Assembly (NCBI GenBank): GCA_002405875.1
Contig: DHMR01000070.1
Span: forward strand, 17,257 to 81,256
Reading direction: 5' to 3'
DNA: 64,000 nucleotides
Origin: a bacterium UBA4637
Lineage (GTDB): Bacteria > Bacteroidota > Bacteroidia > Bacteroidales > Bacteroidaceae
The notes beneath the pieces were generated by a model. The model had not been told where the DNA came from and did not search any database. It saw only the letters and a list, made by a program, of their open reading frames with translations. How positions within the stretch are numbered: position 1 is the first letter of the stretch; every line of letters begins with the position of its first letter. Of the stretch, positions 7,459-16,577 are shown piece by piece. Both the position numbers and the translations under genes were made by a program.

Positions 7459-8101
7459 TGTGCTCCTGCTCTTCGCCTGTCTGCCTGCGTCAGCACAGTC
7501 GCAAAAAAAGATGGTGGTACAGCCCGACACCGTGCCACTCTTCCGTGGGTTGGCGGTCAGCGTGGATGCCTTCGGCGCCGGACAGAAGCTTCTCGGCGAC
7601 TACGGACAGTACGAGGCAGCCCTGCGCATCAACCTAAAAGACAAATACTTTCCCATCATCGAACTAGGATATGGCATGGCCGATGCCACCGACGACGGCA
7701 CCAACATCCATTACAAGACCAACGCTCCATACGGGCGCATCGGCATGGACTGGAACCTGATGAAGAACAAGCACGACATCTACCGCCTCTATGGAGGTGT
7801 GAGATACGCCTTCACCTCGTTCAAGTACGACATGGACGGTCCGGATGTCACCGACCCAATCTGGGGCGAGGAAGCTCCCTATCGGCTCAGCGGAGTATCC
7901 TGTTCTTACCATTGGCTGGAAGGCGTGTTTGGCGTCGATGCCAAGATCCTAGGTCCGATTCGCCTGGGTTGGAGCCTGAGATACCGCCGATGCCTCGCCC
8001 ACAACGACGGCGGCTTCGGCAACACCTGGTATGTGCCGGGCTTCGGCAAGCAAGGAGGGTCGCGCTTCGGCGGCACCTTCAACATCGCATACGAATTTTA
8101 A
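7412..8101 (+). CDS. Predicted outer-membrane beta-barrel-like protein, probably DUF6048 family
   Basis: A 229-residue protein with a cleavable signal peptide ending near LPASAQSQ. The mature part has alternating strands with many aromatic residues, such as FPIIELGYGMAD, IGMDWNLM, GGVRYAFTSF and IRLGWSLRYRR, and ends in FGGTFNIAYEF. A terminal Phe after such strands is typical of BAM substrates. It matches my memory of DUF6048. It overlaps the preceding lipoprotein gene by 47 bp and may form an outer-membrane pair with it. Confidence 0.78.
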   Translation: MQRIHISSSILALASSVLLLFACLPASAQSQKKMVVQPDTVPLFRGLAVSVDAFGAGQKLLGDYGQYEAALRINLKDKYFPIIELGYGMADATDDGTNIHYKTNAPYGRIGMDWNLMKNKHDIYRLYGGVRYAFTSFKYDMDGPDVTDPIWGEEAPYRLSGVSCSYHWLEGVFGVDAKILGPIRLGWSLRYRRCLAHNDGGFGNTWYVPGFGKQGGSRFGGTFNIAYEF

Positions 8102-8149
8102 ACGACCGCTCTTGTCACGAGATGCCAAGAGCATAGCACCCTATCGCTT

Positions 8150-9166
8150 ATGAACAAGAAAAAACTCATCTGGCAGTTGCCATTCCTGGCTATACTCATC
8201 ATCGGCACGATATGGATCATACGCCAACAGCGTTCCACCCCCTATCAGCACGACGAGGGGTTCGTCTTTGGCACCATCTATCACATCACCTACCAGAGCG
8301 ACCAGAACTACCAGAAGGAAATCGAGGCAGAGCTCAAGAAGGTGGACGGTTCGCTGTCCCCGTTCAACAAGTCGTCCATCATCTCTCGCATCAATCGCAA
8401 CGAGGACGTGCAAGTAGACGATATGTTCAAGGAGGTATTCACTCTCGCCGAGAACATCTCCAAGGAGACCGACGGAGCCTTCGACATCACCGTGGCACCG
8501 ATGGTCAACCTCTGGGGCTTCGGATTCAAGAAAGGCCTCACTCCCAACAAGGAGGTCATCGACAGTGTGCGTGCGCTCGTGGGTTACCACAAGGTGGCCC
8601 TGATAGACGAACACGTGAAGAAGCAGAACCCGAACACGATGCTCGACTGCTCCGCCATCGCCAAGGGCTATGGCAGCGATGTCGTGGCTCGATTCCTACA
8701 GAGCAAGGGCATCGAGAACTTCATGGTGGAAATCGGCGGAGAGGTGGTGACACGAGGCAACAGCGAGAAGAGAGTGCCTTGGCGCATCGGCATCAACAAA
8801 CCTACCGACGACTCCCTCAACACCAACACCGAACTGCAGACCGTGCTCAACGTGACCGACAAGGCGATGGCCACCAGCGGCAACTACCGCAACTTCTACT
8901 ACAAGAACGGCAAGAAGTACGCCCACACCATCGACCCGAAGACGGGTTATCCGGTGCAGCACAACATCCTGTCTGCCACAGTGATAGCTGACAACTGCGC
9001 CACCGCCGATGCCTACGCCACCTCGTTTATGGTGCTGGGCATGGACGGTGCCCAAAAGATACTGGAGAAGCACCCCGACATTCTCGCCTACCTCATCTAC
9101 TCCGACAACAAGGGCAAGAACCAGGTGTGGTACTCCCCATCCATGAAGAAAATCTTAGCGGAATAA
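8150..9166 (+). CDS. apbE: FAD:protein FMN transferase
   Basis: A 338-residue ApbE-family protein that attaches FMN from FAD to a Thr or Ser of target flavoproteins such as NqrB/C or RnfG/D, using Mg2+. An N-terminal signal anchor (residues 9-25) places it on the periplasmic side. Family marks are VNLWGFG, DCSAIAKGYGSDVVARFL (about 165-182), ATSGNYRNFY (about 242), HTIDPKTGYPV and the metal-binding NCATADAYATSFMVLG. No target flavoprotein is encoded in the window. It is the last member of the cluster starting at 5393. Confidence 0.93.
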   Translation: MNKKKLIWQLPFLAILIIGTIWIIRQQRSTPYQHDEGFVFGTIYHITYQSDQNYQKEIEAELKKVDGSLSPFNKSSIISRINRNEDVQVDDMFKEVFTLAENISKETDGAFDITVAPMVNLWGFGFKKGLTPNKEVIDSVRALVGYHKVALIDEHVKKQNPNTMLDCSAIAKGYGSDVVARFLQSKGIENFMVEIGGEVVTRGNSEKRVPWRIGINKPTDDSLNTNTELQTVLNVTDKAMATSGNYRNFYYKNGKKYAHTIDPKTGYPVQHNILSATVIADNCATADAYATSFMVLGMDGAQKILEKHPDILAYLIYSDNKGKNQVWYSPSMKKILAE

Positions 9167-9212
9167 GACTCGCCGAGAGTAATCAAACGCAAACATCACA
9201 AAAATCGGACAC

Positions 9213-9887
9213 ATGGCAGAAGACAGATTATACGACACCCTTCTCGCCCTTCCCCTCTTTCTGGGCATGAGTCGCAATGACTTGCGAAAGGCGGCAGGCA
9301 TGACGAAGTTTGACTTTCAAAAGATGCAGAAAGGCAATCTCATCGTACAGGAGGGAGATCGCTGCCAACATCTATTCTTTTTACTCACGGGCGACATCGA
9401 TGTCATCACCGAAGCCGACGACCACGGTTATCGCATCGAGGAAGACATCACCGCCCCTGAGATATTCCAACCCGAACGAATCTTTGGACTCAACCAAAGG
9501 TTCACACACACCTATCTGGCGCAAAACGACTGCAGCCTGATGCGCATCGAGAAATATGATGTACTCAAGCTCTCCGATGAGTTTGAGATTTTCCGCATCA
9601 ATTTTCTCAACCTGATCTCGGCACAGACCCAGAAGTTGAACCGCCGCACCCTGCGAGTGCCCCCCAAGAGCCTGGAGGAACGCATCATCCGTTTCTTCGA
9701 GGCACATTGCCTACGCCCAGCCGGAGAGAAGACTTTCTACATCAAGATGAACCGAATCGCCGAGGAGGTCAATGATAGTCGGCGTGACGTATCCAAGGCT
9801 CTCCACCAGCTAGAAGACGAGGATCTGCTGACGCTTTCCCGAGAGCGCATTCATATCCCAGCCTTGGAAAAGCTACTCAAACGATGA
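9213..9887 (+). CDS. Crp/Fnr family transcriptional regulator
   Basis: A 224-residue protein. The N-terminal cyclic-nucleotide-binding-type beta roll (about 10-125) contains KGNLIVQEGDRCQHLFFLLTGDIDV. A dimer helix follows, then a winged helix at the C terminus with MNRIAEEVNDSRRDVSKALHQL (about 172-193) as the DNA-reading helix region. No cysteines are placed for an Fe-S cluster as in FNR. It follows apbE by 46 bp and may be read from the same transcript. Target genes cannot be inferred. Confidence 0.88.
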   Translation: MAEDRLYDTLLALPLFLGMSRNDLRKAAGMTKFDFQKMQKGNLIVQEGDRCQHLFFLLTGDIDVITEADDHGYRIEEDITAPEIFQPERIFGLNQRFTHTYLAQNDCSLMRIEKYDVLKLSDEFEIFRINFLNLISAQTQKLNRRTLRVPPKSLEERIIRFFEAHCLRPAGEKTFYIKMNRIAEEVNDSRRDVSKALHQLEDEDLLTLSRERIHIPALEKLLKR

Positions 9888-9949
9888 GGCTAGTGTGTAA
9901 TATTAGTTAAATTCTCTATAGCGAATAAGGGAATCACGGCATTTTTTAC

Positions 9950-9957
9950 TAACTTTG
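9950..9957 (+). promoter_or_regulatory. -7 element before the M3 peptidase operon
   Basis: TAACTTTG, 47 bp before the M3 peptidase start. No TTTG is seen 19-20 bp upstream. It probably drives the four genes up to 14927. Confidence 0.55.
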
Positions 9958-10004
9958 CACAGAAATAAAACAATTTGCATTTAATCGAACAAAGTTAAGT
10001 TAGT

Positions 10005-12101
10005 ATGCTAGAGGAAAAGAACATAGAGAAAAAGAACATAGAGAAACGAATCAACCCATTTTTCGAGCCTTACGACACACCGCACGACACGGTGCCATTC
10101 GATCGTATACGCCTGGAAGATTACGAGGAGGCGTTCATGGAGGGAATCCGCCGTGACGACGAGGCCACCGACCGCGTCGTCAACGACCCAGCCACTCCTA
10201 CCTTCGAGAACACCATCGCACGTGTGGAAACCGACAAGGGCGAACATTACTTCGATCTTCTCAGCCGTGTGTCCAACGTCTTCTCCTGCATGATGAGCGC
10301 AGAGACGTGCGACGAGTTGGAGGCTTTGGCGCAGAAGTTGAGTCCGATCCTCACGAAGCATGCCAACGACATCACCCTCAACAAAAAACTGTTCGAGCGC
10401 ATCCAGTACGTTCACGACCATCCCAACCGTGAGTTGACTCCCGAGGAGAAGATGCTCCTAGACACCAGCTACGACGGATTCGTACGCAGCGGTGCCCTGC
10501 TCGATGAGGCTGGCAAGGAGCGACTGCGCAAGCTCACCGAGGAAGCCAGCATCCTCACCCTCCAGTTCTCACAGAATCTGCTGAAGGAGAACAAAGCTTT
10601 CACCCTCCACATCACCGACAAGGCACAGCTCGAAGGTCTTCCTGAGACCGCCATCGCCGCAGCCGCCCAAAACGCCAAGGAGAAGGAACTGGAAGGATGG
10701 GTGTTCACGCTCGATTATCCTAGCTACTCCCCATTCATGACTTACTCCACCCAGCGCGACCTGCGCAAGGAGATGTACATGGCCCGCAATACGGAGTGTA
10801 CCCACGACAACGACTCCAACAATCTGGAGATTTGCAAGCGACTGGTCAACCTACGCCATGAGCTCGCCCAATTGCTGGGCTTCGAGACTTACGCCGACTA
10901 TGTGTTGAAACATCGCATGGCTAGCAACGTGCAGAATGTATACAAATTGCTCAACGACCTCATCGACGCCTACAAGCCGACCGCCATCCACGAGGTGGAA
11001 GAGGTGGAGGCTCTCGCCAAGAAACTGGAGGGCGACGACTTCCAGATGGAACCATGGGACTTCGGATTCTACTCGCACAAGTTGCAGATGGAGAAGTTCA
11101 ATCTCGATGCCGAGATGCTGCGTCCTTATTTCCAACTCGACAAGGTTATCGACGGCGTGTTCGGGCTAGCCAACAAACTCTATGGCATCACCTTCCGTGA
11201 GAACAAGGACATCCCGGTATATCATCCAGATGTCAAGGCCTACGAGGTATTTGACAAGGACGGCAGTTATCTCGCCGTGTTCTACGCCGACTTCTTCCCT
11301 CGCAAGGGCAAGCAAGGCGGTGCGTGGATGACGGAATTCCAGGGACAGTGGATCGACCACAAGGGGCGCAACATTCGCCCACACGTGAGCGTGGTGATGA
11401 ATTTCACCAAACCGACCGCAGAAAAGCCAGCCCTGTTGACACTCGGCGAGGTGGAGACCTTCCTCCATGAGTTTGGTCACAGTCTGCACGGCATGTTTGC
11501 CAACACCCGCTTCGAAAGTCTTTCCGGCACCAATGTGTGGTGGGACTTCGTGGAGTTGCCTTCCCAGTTCATGGAGAACTACGCCGTGGAAAAAGACTTC
11601 CTCCGCACCTTCGCCTTCCATTACCAGACGGGCGAGCCATTGCCTGACGAACTCATCGAACGCATCGTCAAGAGTCGCAACTTCATGGCTGCCTACGGTT
11701 GTCTGCGTCAGGTAAGCTTCGGTCTGCTCGACATGGCATACTATACCCAGAAGGATGCCTTCACCGCAGACATCATCCCATTCGAGAAAAAAGCGTGGGA
11801 GAAGGCAATCATCCTTCCACAGTTACCTAACACCTGCATGACCGTACAATTCTCTCACATCATGGCGGGTGGATATGCAGCTGGATACTATAGCTACAAG
11901 TGGGCGGAAGTGCTCGACGCCGATGCCTTCAGCGTATTCAAGAAGCATGGCATCTTCGACCAGACGACCGCCCAGAGCTTCCGTGACAACATCCTGTCAA
12001 AGGGTGGTACGGAACATCCGATGACTCTCTACAAGCGATTCCGCGGACAGGAGCCAACCATCGATGCCTTGCTCGAACGTAATGAAATCAAGAAAAGTTA
12101 G
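10005..12101 (+). CDS. M3 family zinc metallopeptidase (peptidyl-dipeptidase / oligopeptidase A type)
   Basis: A 698-residue M3 peptidase. The zinc site HEFGH is at residues 488-492, and the third ligand Glu is supplied downstream in the FVELPSQFMENY segment. The C-terminal YYSYKWAEVLDADAFS is characteristic of the Dcp/PrlC branch. There is no signal peptide (the start is MLEEKNIEKKN), so it is expected in the cytoplasm, degrading short peptides and possibly cleaved signal peptides. Length is normal. It heads a transcript continuing with dCMP deaminase, separated by 40 bp containing a short period-7 repeat (12100-12117). Confidence 0.92.
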   Translation: MLEEKNIEKKNIEKRINPFFEPYDTPHDTVPFDRIRLEDYEEAFMEGIRRDDEATDRVVNDPATPTFENTIARVETDKGEHYFDLLSRVSNVFSCMMSAETCDELEALAQKLSPILTKHANDITLNKKLFERIQYVHDHPNRELTPEEKMLLDTSYDGFVRSGALLDEAGKERLRKLTEEASILTLQFSQNLLKENKAFTLHITDKAQLEGLPETAIAAAAQNAKEKELEGWVFTLDYPSYSPFMTYSTQRDLRKEMYMARNTECTHDNDSNNLEICKRLVNLRHELAQLLGFETYADYVLKHRMASNVQNVYKLLNDLIDAYKPTAIHEVEEVEALAKKLEGDDFQMEPWDFGFYSHKLQMEKFNLDAEMLRPYFQLDKVIDGVFGLANKLYGITFRENKDIPVYHPDVKAYEVFDKDGSYLAVFYADFFPRKGKQGGAWMTEFQGQWIDHKGRNIRPHVSVVMNFTKPTAEKPALLTLGEVETFLHEFGHSLHGMFANTRFESLSGTNVWWDFVELPSQFMENYAVEKDFLRTFAFHYQTGEPLPDELIERIVKSRNFMAAYGCLRQVSFGLLDMAYYTQKDAFTADIIPFEKKAWEKAIILPQLPNTCMTVQFSHIMAGGYAAGYYSYKWAEVLDADAFSVFKKHGIFDQTTAQSFRDNILSKGGTEHPMTLYKRFRGQEPTIDALLERNEIKKS

Positions 12102-12141
12102 GAGTTAGAAGTTATAACCTATTTATATTTCAGATAAGACA

Positions 12142-12567
12142 ATGGAGAACGAACTTTCCAAGCAAACCAAATTGGACATGCGATACCTTCGCATGGCTCG
12201 CATCTGGGCAGAGAACAGCTACTGCAAGCGCCGACAAGTAGGTGCCCTGGTCGTGAAGGACAAGATGATCATCAGCGACGGATACAATGGGACGCCGAGT
12301 GGATTCGAGAACGTATGCGAGGAAAACGATGTCACCAAGCCCTATGTGCTCCACGCCGAGGCCAACGCCATCACCAAGTTGGCACGTAGCAGCAACAATA
12401 GCGATGGAAGCACACTCTATGTCACCGCCTCTCCCTGCATCGAGTGCGCCAAGCTCATCATCCAGGCGGGCATCAAGCGTGTGGTCTATGCCGAGAAATA
12501 CCGCCTCAACGATGGCATCCAACTGATGGAACGGGCTGGCATCAAGGTGGAATACCTGGAATTATAG
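12142..12567 (+). CDS. Deoxycytidylate deaminase family protein
   Basis: A 141-residue cytidine/dCMP deaminase fold protein. Zinc-binding HAEANAI (about 73-79) and ASPCIECAKLI (about 99-109) carry the His/Glu and the PCxxC pair. CKRRQVGALVVKD near the N terminus is typical of the dCMP deaminase (ComEB-like) group, which turns dCMP into dUMP for thymidylate synthesis. It lies between an M3 peptidase and an S41 protease. The S41 gene starts 22 bp after it. Confidence 0.92.
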   Translation: MENELSKQTKLDMRYLRMARIWAENSYCKRRQVGALVVKDKMIISDGYNGTPSGFENVCEENDVTKPYVLHAEANAITKLARSSNNSDGSTLYVTASPCIECAKLIIQAGIKRVVYAEKYRLNDGIQLMERAGIKVEYLEL

Positions 12568-12589
12568 AATACAAGAAACGTTAGTAGAT

Positions 12590-14329
12590 ATGAATAATAA
12601 CAAGAAGAGTAATAAGAACAATCGGTTTATGCCGGTCATCATGGCGATATGCGTCGTGGTTGGCATCTTCCTGGGTTCTTTTTTCTCCAACCACTTTGGA
12701 GGAAACCGACTCAACATCATCAACAGCGGGAGCAACCGACTCAACAACTTGCTCCACATCATTGATGACCAGTATGTCGATGCGGTCAACATCGACTCCT
12801 TGGTAGACAAGGCGATTCCGCTCATCCTGGCAGAGCTAGACCCTCACTCCGTCTATATCAGCGCCAAGGACGCTGCGGCAGCCACCGACGACCTCAAGGG
12901 TTCGTTCTCGGGCGTGGGAGTCGAATTTGTGATTCGTGACGACACCATACATATTCAGAATGTCATCCAGAATGGTCCGGCAGAAAGAGCGGGTCTGTTG
13001 GCAGGAGATAAGATCGTGGCTGTGAATGGCAAACCATTCGTGGGCAAGATCGTGACCAACCAGGAAGCCATGCACCGACTTAAGGGACCGAAAGACACCA
13101 AGGTGAAGATTGGTGTCATCCGCTATGGAAGCAAGAAGATACAGACTTTCACCGTGACCCGTGGCGAGATTCCAACCAAGAGTGTCACCGCCGCCTACAT
13201 GCTCGATGACAACACCGGTTACATCCGTATCAAGAACTTTGGCGAGAATACCTATCCCGAGATGTTGATTGCCCTGGCCAAGCTCTCGCAGGAAGGTTTC
13301 AGCAACCTCTGCATCGACCTTCGTGACAACTCTGGTGGTTATCTCACGGCTGCCATCAACATGGCCAACGAGTTCCTACCAGACAAGAAGTTGATCGTCT
13401 ATACACAGGGACGCAAGTCTCCTCGCCAGGAATATCGAAGCAACGGCAAGGGCTCTTACCAAAAGATTCCTTTGGTTGTGCTCATCAACGAGGGCTCCGC
13501 ATCGGCTGCCGAGATTTTCGCAGGAGCCATGCAGGACAACGACCGTGCCACCATCATCGGCCGACGCTCGTTTGGCAAAGGATTGGTACAGCAACAACTG
13601 GAGTTCCCTGACCACAGTCTCATCCGCCTCACCATCGCAAGATACTACACCCCATCCGGACGTTGCATCCAGAAACCATACACCATGGGCGACGACAAGG
13701 ACTACGAGCAAGATCTCCTCACACGCTACCAGCACGGCGAGTTCTTCTCACAGGACAGCATCAAGCACACTGGCCCTGCCTACCATACCGGTTTGGGACG
13801 TGTCGTTTATGGCGGAGGTGGTATCACGCCTGACATCTTCGTTCCGGAAGATACCCTCGGCATGACTTCCTATTTCAAGGAGGCAAGCATGAGCGGACTC
13901 ATCCTACAATATGCGTTCACCTATACAGACGACAACCGTCCGAAGTTGAACAACTTCAAGGAGATGATGGAATTGTCAGACTATCTGAGCAGCCAGAACT
14001 TGGTAGACAAGTTTGCCAACTATGCCGACCAGCGTGGATTACAACGCCGCAACCTCCTCATCAAGAAGTCGCATAAACTCTTGGAGCGAGTGCTCAACGG
14101 TCGCATCATCTACAACATGCTCAACGAGCAGGCTTGGACGGAATACATCAACCAGGACGACCCAGTCATCAAGAAGACACTGGAGGTGTTCCACAACCAT
14201 GCGGCATTTCCAAAGAAGCCGGTGAACAAGCCGAAGGCGAGAGCCAAGAAGCAAAAGGTGGCTATGACTACCATTCCTTTCAATTATCGCTCCACTCACA
14301 TGAGCAACTCATGGGTTGCCCATGCTTGA
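12590..14329 (+). CDS. S41 family C-terminal processing peptidase with PDZ domain
   Basis: A 579-residue protease with one N-terminal membrane anchor (about 13-32). The PDZ domain spans roughly 95-185 (GVGVEFVIRDD...GPAERAGLLAGDKIVAVNG). The S41 catalytic core has LCIDLRDNSGGYL, the nucleophile Ser in INEGSASAAE (about 300-306) and the Lys in RRSFGKGLVQ (about 325-334). It cuts periplasmic substrates near their C termini (Prc/CtpA type). The next gene starts within its last codons in the same operon. The Lys/Arg-rich C-terminal tail is unusual in composition. Confidence 0.92.
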   Translation: MNNNKKSNKNNRFMPVIMAICVVVGIFLGSFFSNHFGGNRLNIINSGSNRLNNLLHIIDDQYVDAVNIDSLVDKAIPLILAELDPHSVYISAKDAAAATDDLKGSFSGVGVEFVIRDDTIHIQNVIQNGPAERAGLLAGDKIVAVNGKPFVGKIVTNQEAMHRLKGPKDTKVKIGVIRYGSKKIQTFTVTRGEIPTKSVTAAYMLDDNTGYIRIKNFGENTYPEMLIALAKLSQEGFSNLCIDLRDNSGGYLTAAINMANEFLPDKKLIVYTQGRKSPRQEYRSNGKGSYQKIPLVVLINEGSASAAEIFAGAMQDNDRATIIGRRSFGKGLVQQQLEFPDHSLIRLTIARYYTPSGRCIQKPYTMGDDKDYEQDLLTRYQHGEFFSQDSIKHTGPAYHTGLGRVVYGGGGITPDIFVPEDTLGMTSYFKEASMSGLILQYAFTYTDDNRPKLNNFKEMMELSDYLSSQNLVDKFANYADQRGLQRRNLLIKKSHKLLERVLNGRIIYNMLNEQAWTEYINQDDPVIKKTLEVFHNHAAFPKKPVNKPKARAKKQKVAMTTIPFNYRSTHMSNSWVAHA

Positions 14330-14354
14330 GAAAGGAAGCCCAAAAAGCATTCCA

Positions 14355-14927
14355 ATGAACAAATCAGAACTCCGAAAAGAGATTCGCAATAGAAAGCGAC
14401 AGTTCTCCCAAGTCCAACTTGGGGAGCTGTCGCTTTCCGCTATCTCCCAATTAAGAAATCATCCCAAGGTAAAGGCAGCCCATACCCTCCTCCTTTACTA
14501 CTCCCTCCCCGACGAGGTGAACACCCACGAATGGATAGACGAACTGGTGGCCGAGGGCAAGCAAGTTCTCCTGCCCGTCGTCGTAGGCGATGCAAACATG
14601 ATACTGCGGGAATACACAGGTAAGCACGACCTTGCCGAGGGAAGTTTTCACATTCAGGAACCTGTCGGCAAACTCTATCCGGAAAGCCGATATGGAGAAA
14701 TCGAAGTAGCCATCATCCCAGGTATGAGTTTTGATGACGAAGGCCATCGACTCGGAAGAGGCAAGGGGTATTACGACCGTTTTTTGAAGAAACAAAGTCA
14801 AATAGGAACTTCGAGAGCCTTATATAAGATAGGTGTATGTTTCGGCTTTCAAAAAGAACCCAGCATTCCTTTTGAAAGCCATGATATCGTCATGGATGAA
14901 GTCATCGCAACACAACCATGTCAATAA
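14355..14927 (+). CDS. 5-formyltetrahydrofolate cyclo-ligase
   Basis: A 190-residue enzyme that converts 5-formyl-THF to 5,10-methenyl-THF with ATP. The ATG at 14355 (MNKSELRKEIRNRKRQ) fits the family start, while an upstream in-frame ATG at 14316 would add residues unlike the family. Recognisable parts are LLYYSLPDEVNT, the PGMSFDDEGHRLGRGKGYYDRFL motif (about 128-150) and IGVCFGFQ. Its last 7 bases overlap the convergent DciA-like gene on the other strand, so there is no room for a terminator between them. Confidence 0.93.
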   Translation: MNKSELRKEIRNRKRQFSQVQLGELSLSAISQLRNHPKVKAAHTLLLYYSLPDEVNTHEWIDELVAEGKQVLLPVVVGDANMILREYTGKHDLAEGSFHIQEPVGKLYPESRYGEIEVAIIPGMSFDDEGHRLGRGKGYYDRFLKKQSQIGTSRALYKIGVCFGFQKEPSIPFESHDIVMDEVIATQPCQ

Positions 14928-15211
14928 AACTTGATGTCGAAGATGACTTGTGCCCCCGCCCTCTCGTTGAGACGCTTCACCAAAAGGCTGCGCCCCATCG
15001 ATAAGTCGGCACGCAAGGCAGGATTATAAACCTTCACGAAAAGAGTCTGATTCTTAATGAAGGGCTTGCCCGTGTACTGGGCGATAGAAGCACCTACCAC
15101 CTCGTTCCAAGAAGACAACAAGCGCTGTTGGCGCAGAGGAGTCTCCAATCCTTCATGTCGCAAAATCTCAGGAAGCAACTCCTGAATTGACCTAACTTTT
15201 CTTCTAAACAT
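14921..15211 (-). CDS. DUF721 / DciA-like protein
   Basis: A 96-residue protein of the DUF721 family, which includes DciA, the ancestral loader of the replicative helicase DnaB. Visible family text is LSSWNEVVGASIAQYTGKPFIKNQTLFVKVYNPALRADLSMGR. It lacks the long extra domain of actinobacterial DciA. It starts 83 bp after recF on the same strand, so it is likely co-transcribed with recF. No DnaC/DnaI-type loader is seen nearby. Function in helicase loading is inferred from the family. Confidence 0.82.
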   Translation of the reverse strand: MFRRKVRSIQELLPEILRHEGLETPLRQQRLLSSWNEVVGASIAQYTGKPFIKNQTLFVKVYNPALRADLSMGRSLLVKRLNERAGAQVIFDIKFY

Positions 15212-15294
15212 GGGCTATTAATCTACTAAAAACATATACTTTGCAAACACGCAAGTGTTAACTGTTTACGCGAAACACTATATTTCTTTGATTT

Positions 15295-16401
15295 TCACGT
15301 ACCCAACGGTTGAACATTTCCATCCTCCACGAGAAATATCTTGTAATCCCCATCGCTCTTGGAAAGAATCTTGTCGAGGTGGTCTCGATTGGTGTCGGTA
15401 ATAAAAATCTGCCCGAAGTTATCACCCGAAACCAACTGCACGATGGCCTCCACTCGTTGAGCATCCAACTTATCAAAGATATCATCCAAAAGCAACAAAG
15501 GCGTGGTGCTCGAACAAGTGCGGCGCAAGAAATCAAACTGAGCCAGTTTCAAGGCGAGCACGAACGTCTTGTTCTGCCCTTGACTACCCTCACGCTTCAT
15601 CTGATAATCGCCAATGAGCATCTCCAAGTCATCCCTGTGAACCCCGTGCAAAGAATAGCCGACGGCACGGTCTTTCATTCGATCGCGCTGAATGACATCA
15701 AGCAAAGGACCCCGTTGACAATGAGATACATAACGCAGGCTTACAGCCTCTCTATGTCCCGAAATATGCTGGTAGATATCTTGAAAAACAGGCACGAGTT
15801 CACGCACAAAGGCATCCCGTTTCTGGAAAAGCAACTCACCCGTGCGAGCCATCTCATGTTCCCAGATATCCATCAATGCCGCATCCGGTTCCTCCTCCAT
15901 CTTCAGAAGAGCGTTGCGCTGCTGCAAAGCCTTGTTGTAATTGGCAAGCGCCTCTATATAAGTATGGTCATACTGCGAGATAACCACATCCATCAGGCGG
16001 CGTCGCTCCTCACTGCCTCCCTCAATCAAGGAAGTGTCGGAGGGAGAGACGAAAACCAGCGGTATCAGACCGATGTGCTGAGACAGACGCTTGTATTCCT
16101 TCTTGTTACGCTTGAAATGCTTCTTGGTGCCACGCTTCATACCACAATAGATATTTTCCACATCCCCCTGGTCGTTCAAGTAATTACCCTCCAAAAGAAA
16201 GAAATTCTCATCATGAGTAATCACTTGCGAGTCAATCGGGTTGTAAGCGCTCCTACAGAAAGAGAGATAGTAGATGGCATCCAAGAAATTGGTTTTACCC
16301 ACCCCATTATGGCCGATAAAACAGTTGATCTTGGACGACAATTCCAGGTTGACACCACGGATGTTCTTATAGTTGATGATGGAAATATTTTGTAAAATCA
16401 T
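15295..16401 (-). CDS. recF: DNA replication/repair protein RecF
   Basis: A 368-residue SMC-like ATPase. Walker A is GHNGVGKTN (about 30-38), the signature is GSQGQNKTFVLALKLAQF (about 270-287), Walker B is LLLLDDIFDKLD (about 299-310), followed by FITDTNRDHL. RecF loads RecA at gaps with RecO and RecR. The ATG at 16401 is chosen because an upstream TTG (16428) lies inside the -7 element and before the predicted transcript start. It is followed on the same strand by the DciA-like gene. Confidence 0.95.
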   Translation of the reverse strand: MILQNISIINYKNIRGVNLELSSKINCFIGHNGVGKTNFLDAIYYLSFCRSAYNPIDSQVITHDENFFLLEGNYLNDQGDVENIYCGMKRGTKKHFKRNKKEYKRLSQHIGLIPLVFVSPSDTSLIEGGSEERRRLMDVVISQYDHTYIEALANYNKALQQRNALLKMEEEPDAALMDIWEHEMARTGELLFQKRDAFVRELVPVFQDIYQHISGHREAVSLRYVSHCQRGPLLDVIQRDRMKDRAVGYSLHGVHRDDLEMLIGDYQMKREGSQGQNKTFVLALKLAQFDFLRRTCSSTTPLLLLDDIFDKLDAQRVEAIVQLVSGDNFGQIFITDTNRDHLDKILSKSDGDYKIFLVEDGNVQPLGT

Positions 16402-16425
16402 ACCTTCTACGTCTGTTTTGTAGTG

Positions 16426-16433
16426 CAAAGTTA
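16426..16433 (-). promoter_or_regulatory. -7 element of the recF promoter
   Basis: On the minus strand this reads TAACTTTG, 25 bp before the chosen recF ATG. The predicted leader is about 20 nt. Confidence 0.55.
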
Positions 16434-16496
16434 GCAGAAAAAGCGCAAAAAACGAAAAAAGTAGGCTAGAAATTTCAATATATGAATAAAAATGAG

Positions 16497-16504
16497 TAAA
16501 TTTG
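16497..16504 (+). promoter_or_regulatory. -7 element of the TPR-ribH transcript
   Basis: TAAATTTG, 73 bp before the TPR gene; no clear -33 element. Confidence 0.5.
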
Positions 16505-16577
16505 CAGCCTAAAGCGAAGCAATCGCATCAAACGCTGCTTCGTCAAACTAAAGAATAATAAAAAATAGAAATAAAAA

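Noticed and set aside
9213..9887. Crp/Fnr protein as the regulator of the pectin operators
   Set aside because: Crp/Fnr sites are usually TGTGA or TTGAT type half-sites with a 4-6 bp gap; the operator here is centred on AACGTT and does not fit.
15252..15280. Inverted repeat AGTGTT...AACACT near the end of recF, with GTTTACG inside
   Set aside because: Short stem, not linked to a promoter, and the GTTTACG match to the pectin operator lacks the other half.
15310..16395. Open frame of 361 codons antisense to recF
   Set aside because: RecF on the other strand has Walker A, signature and Walker B motifs; the antisense text is not protein-like.
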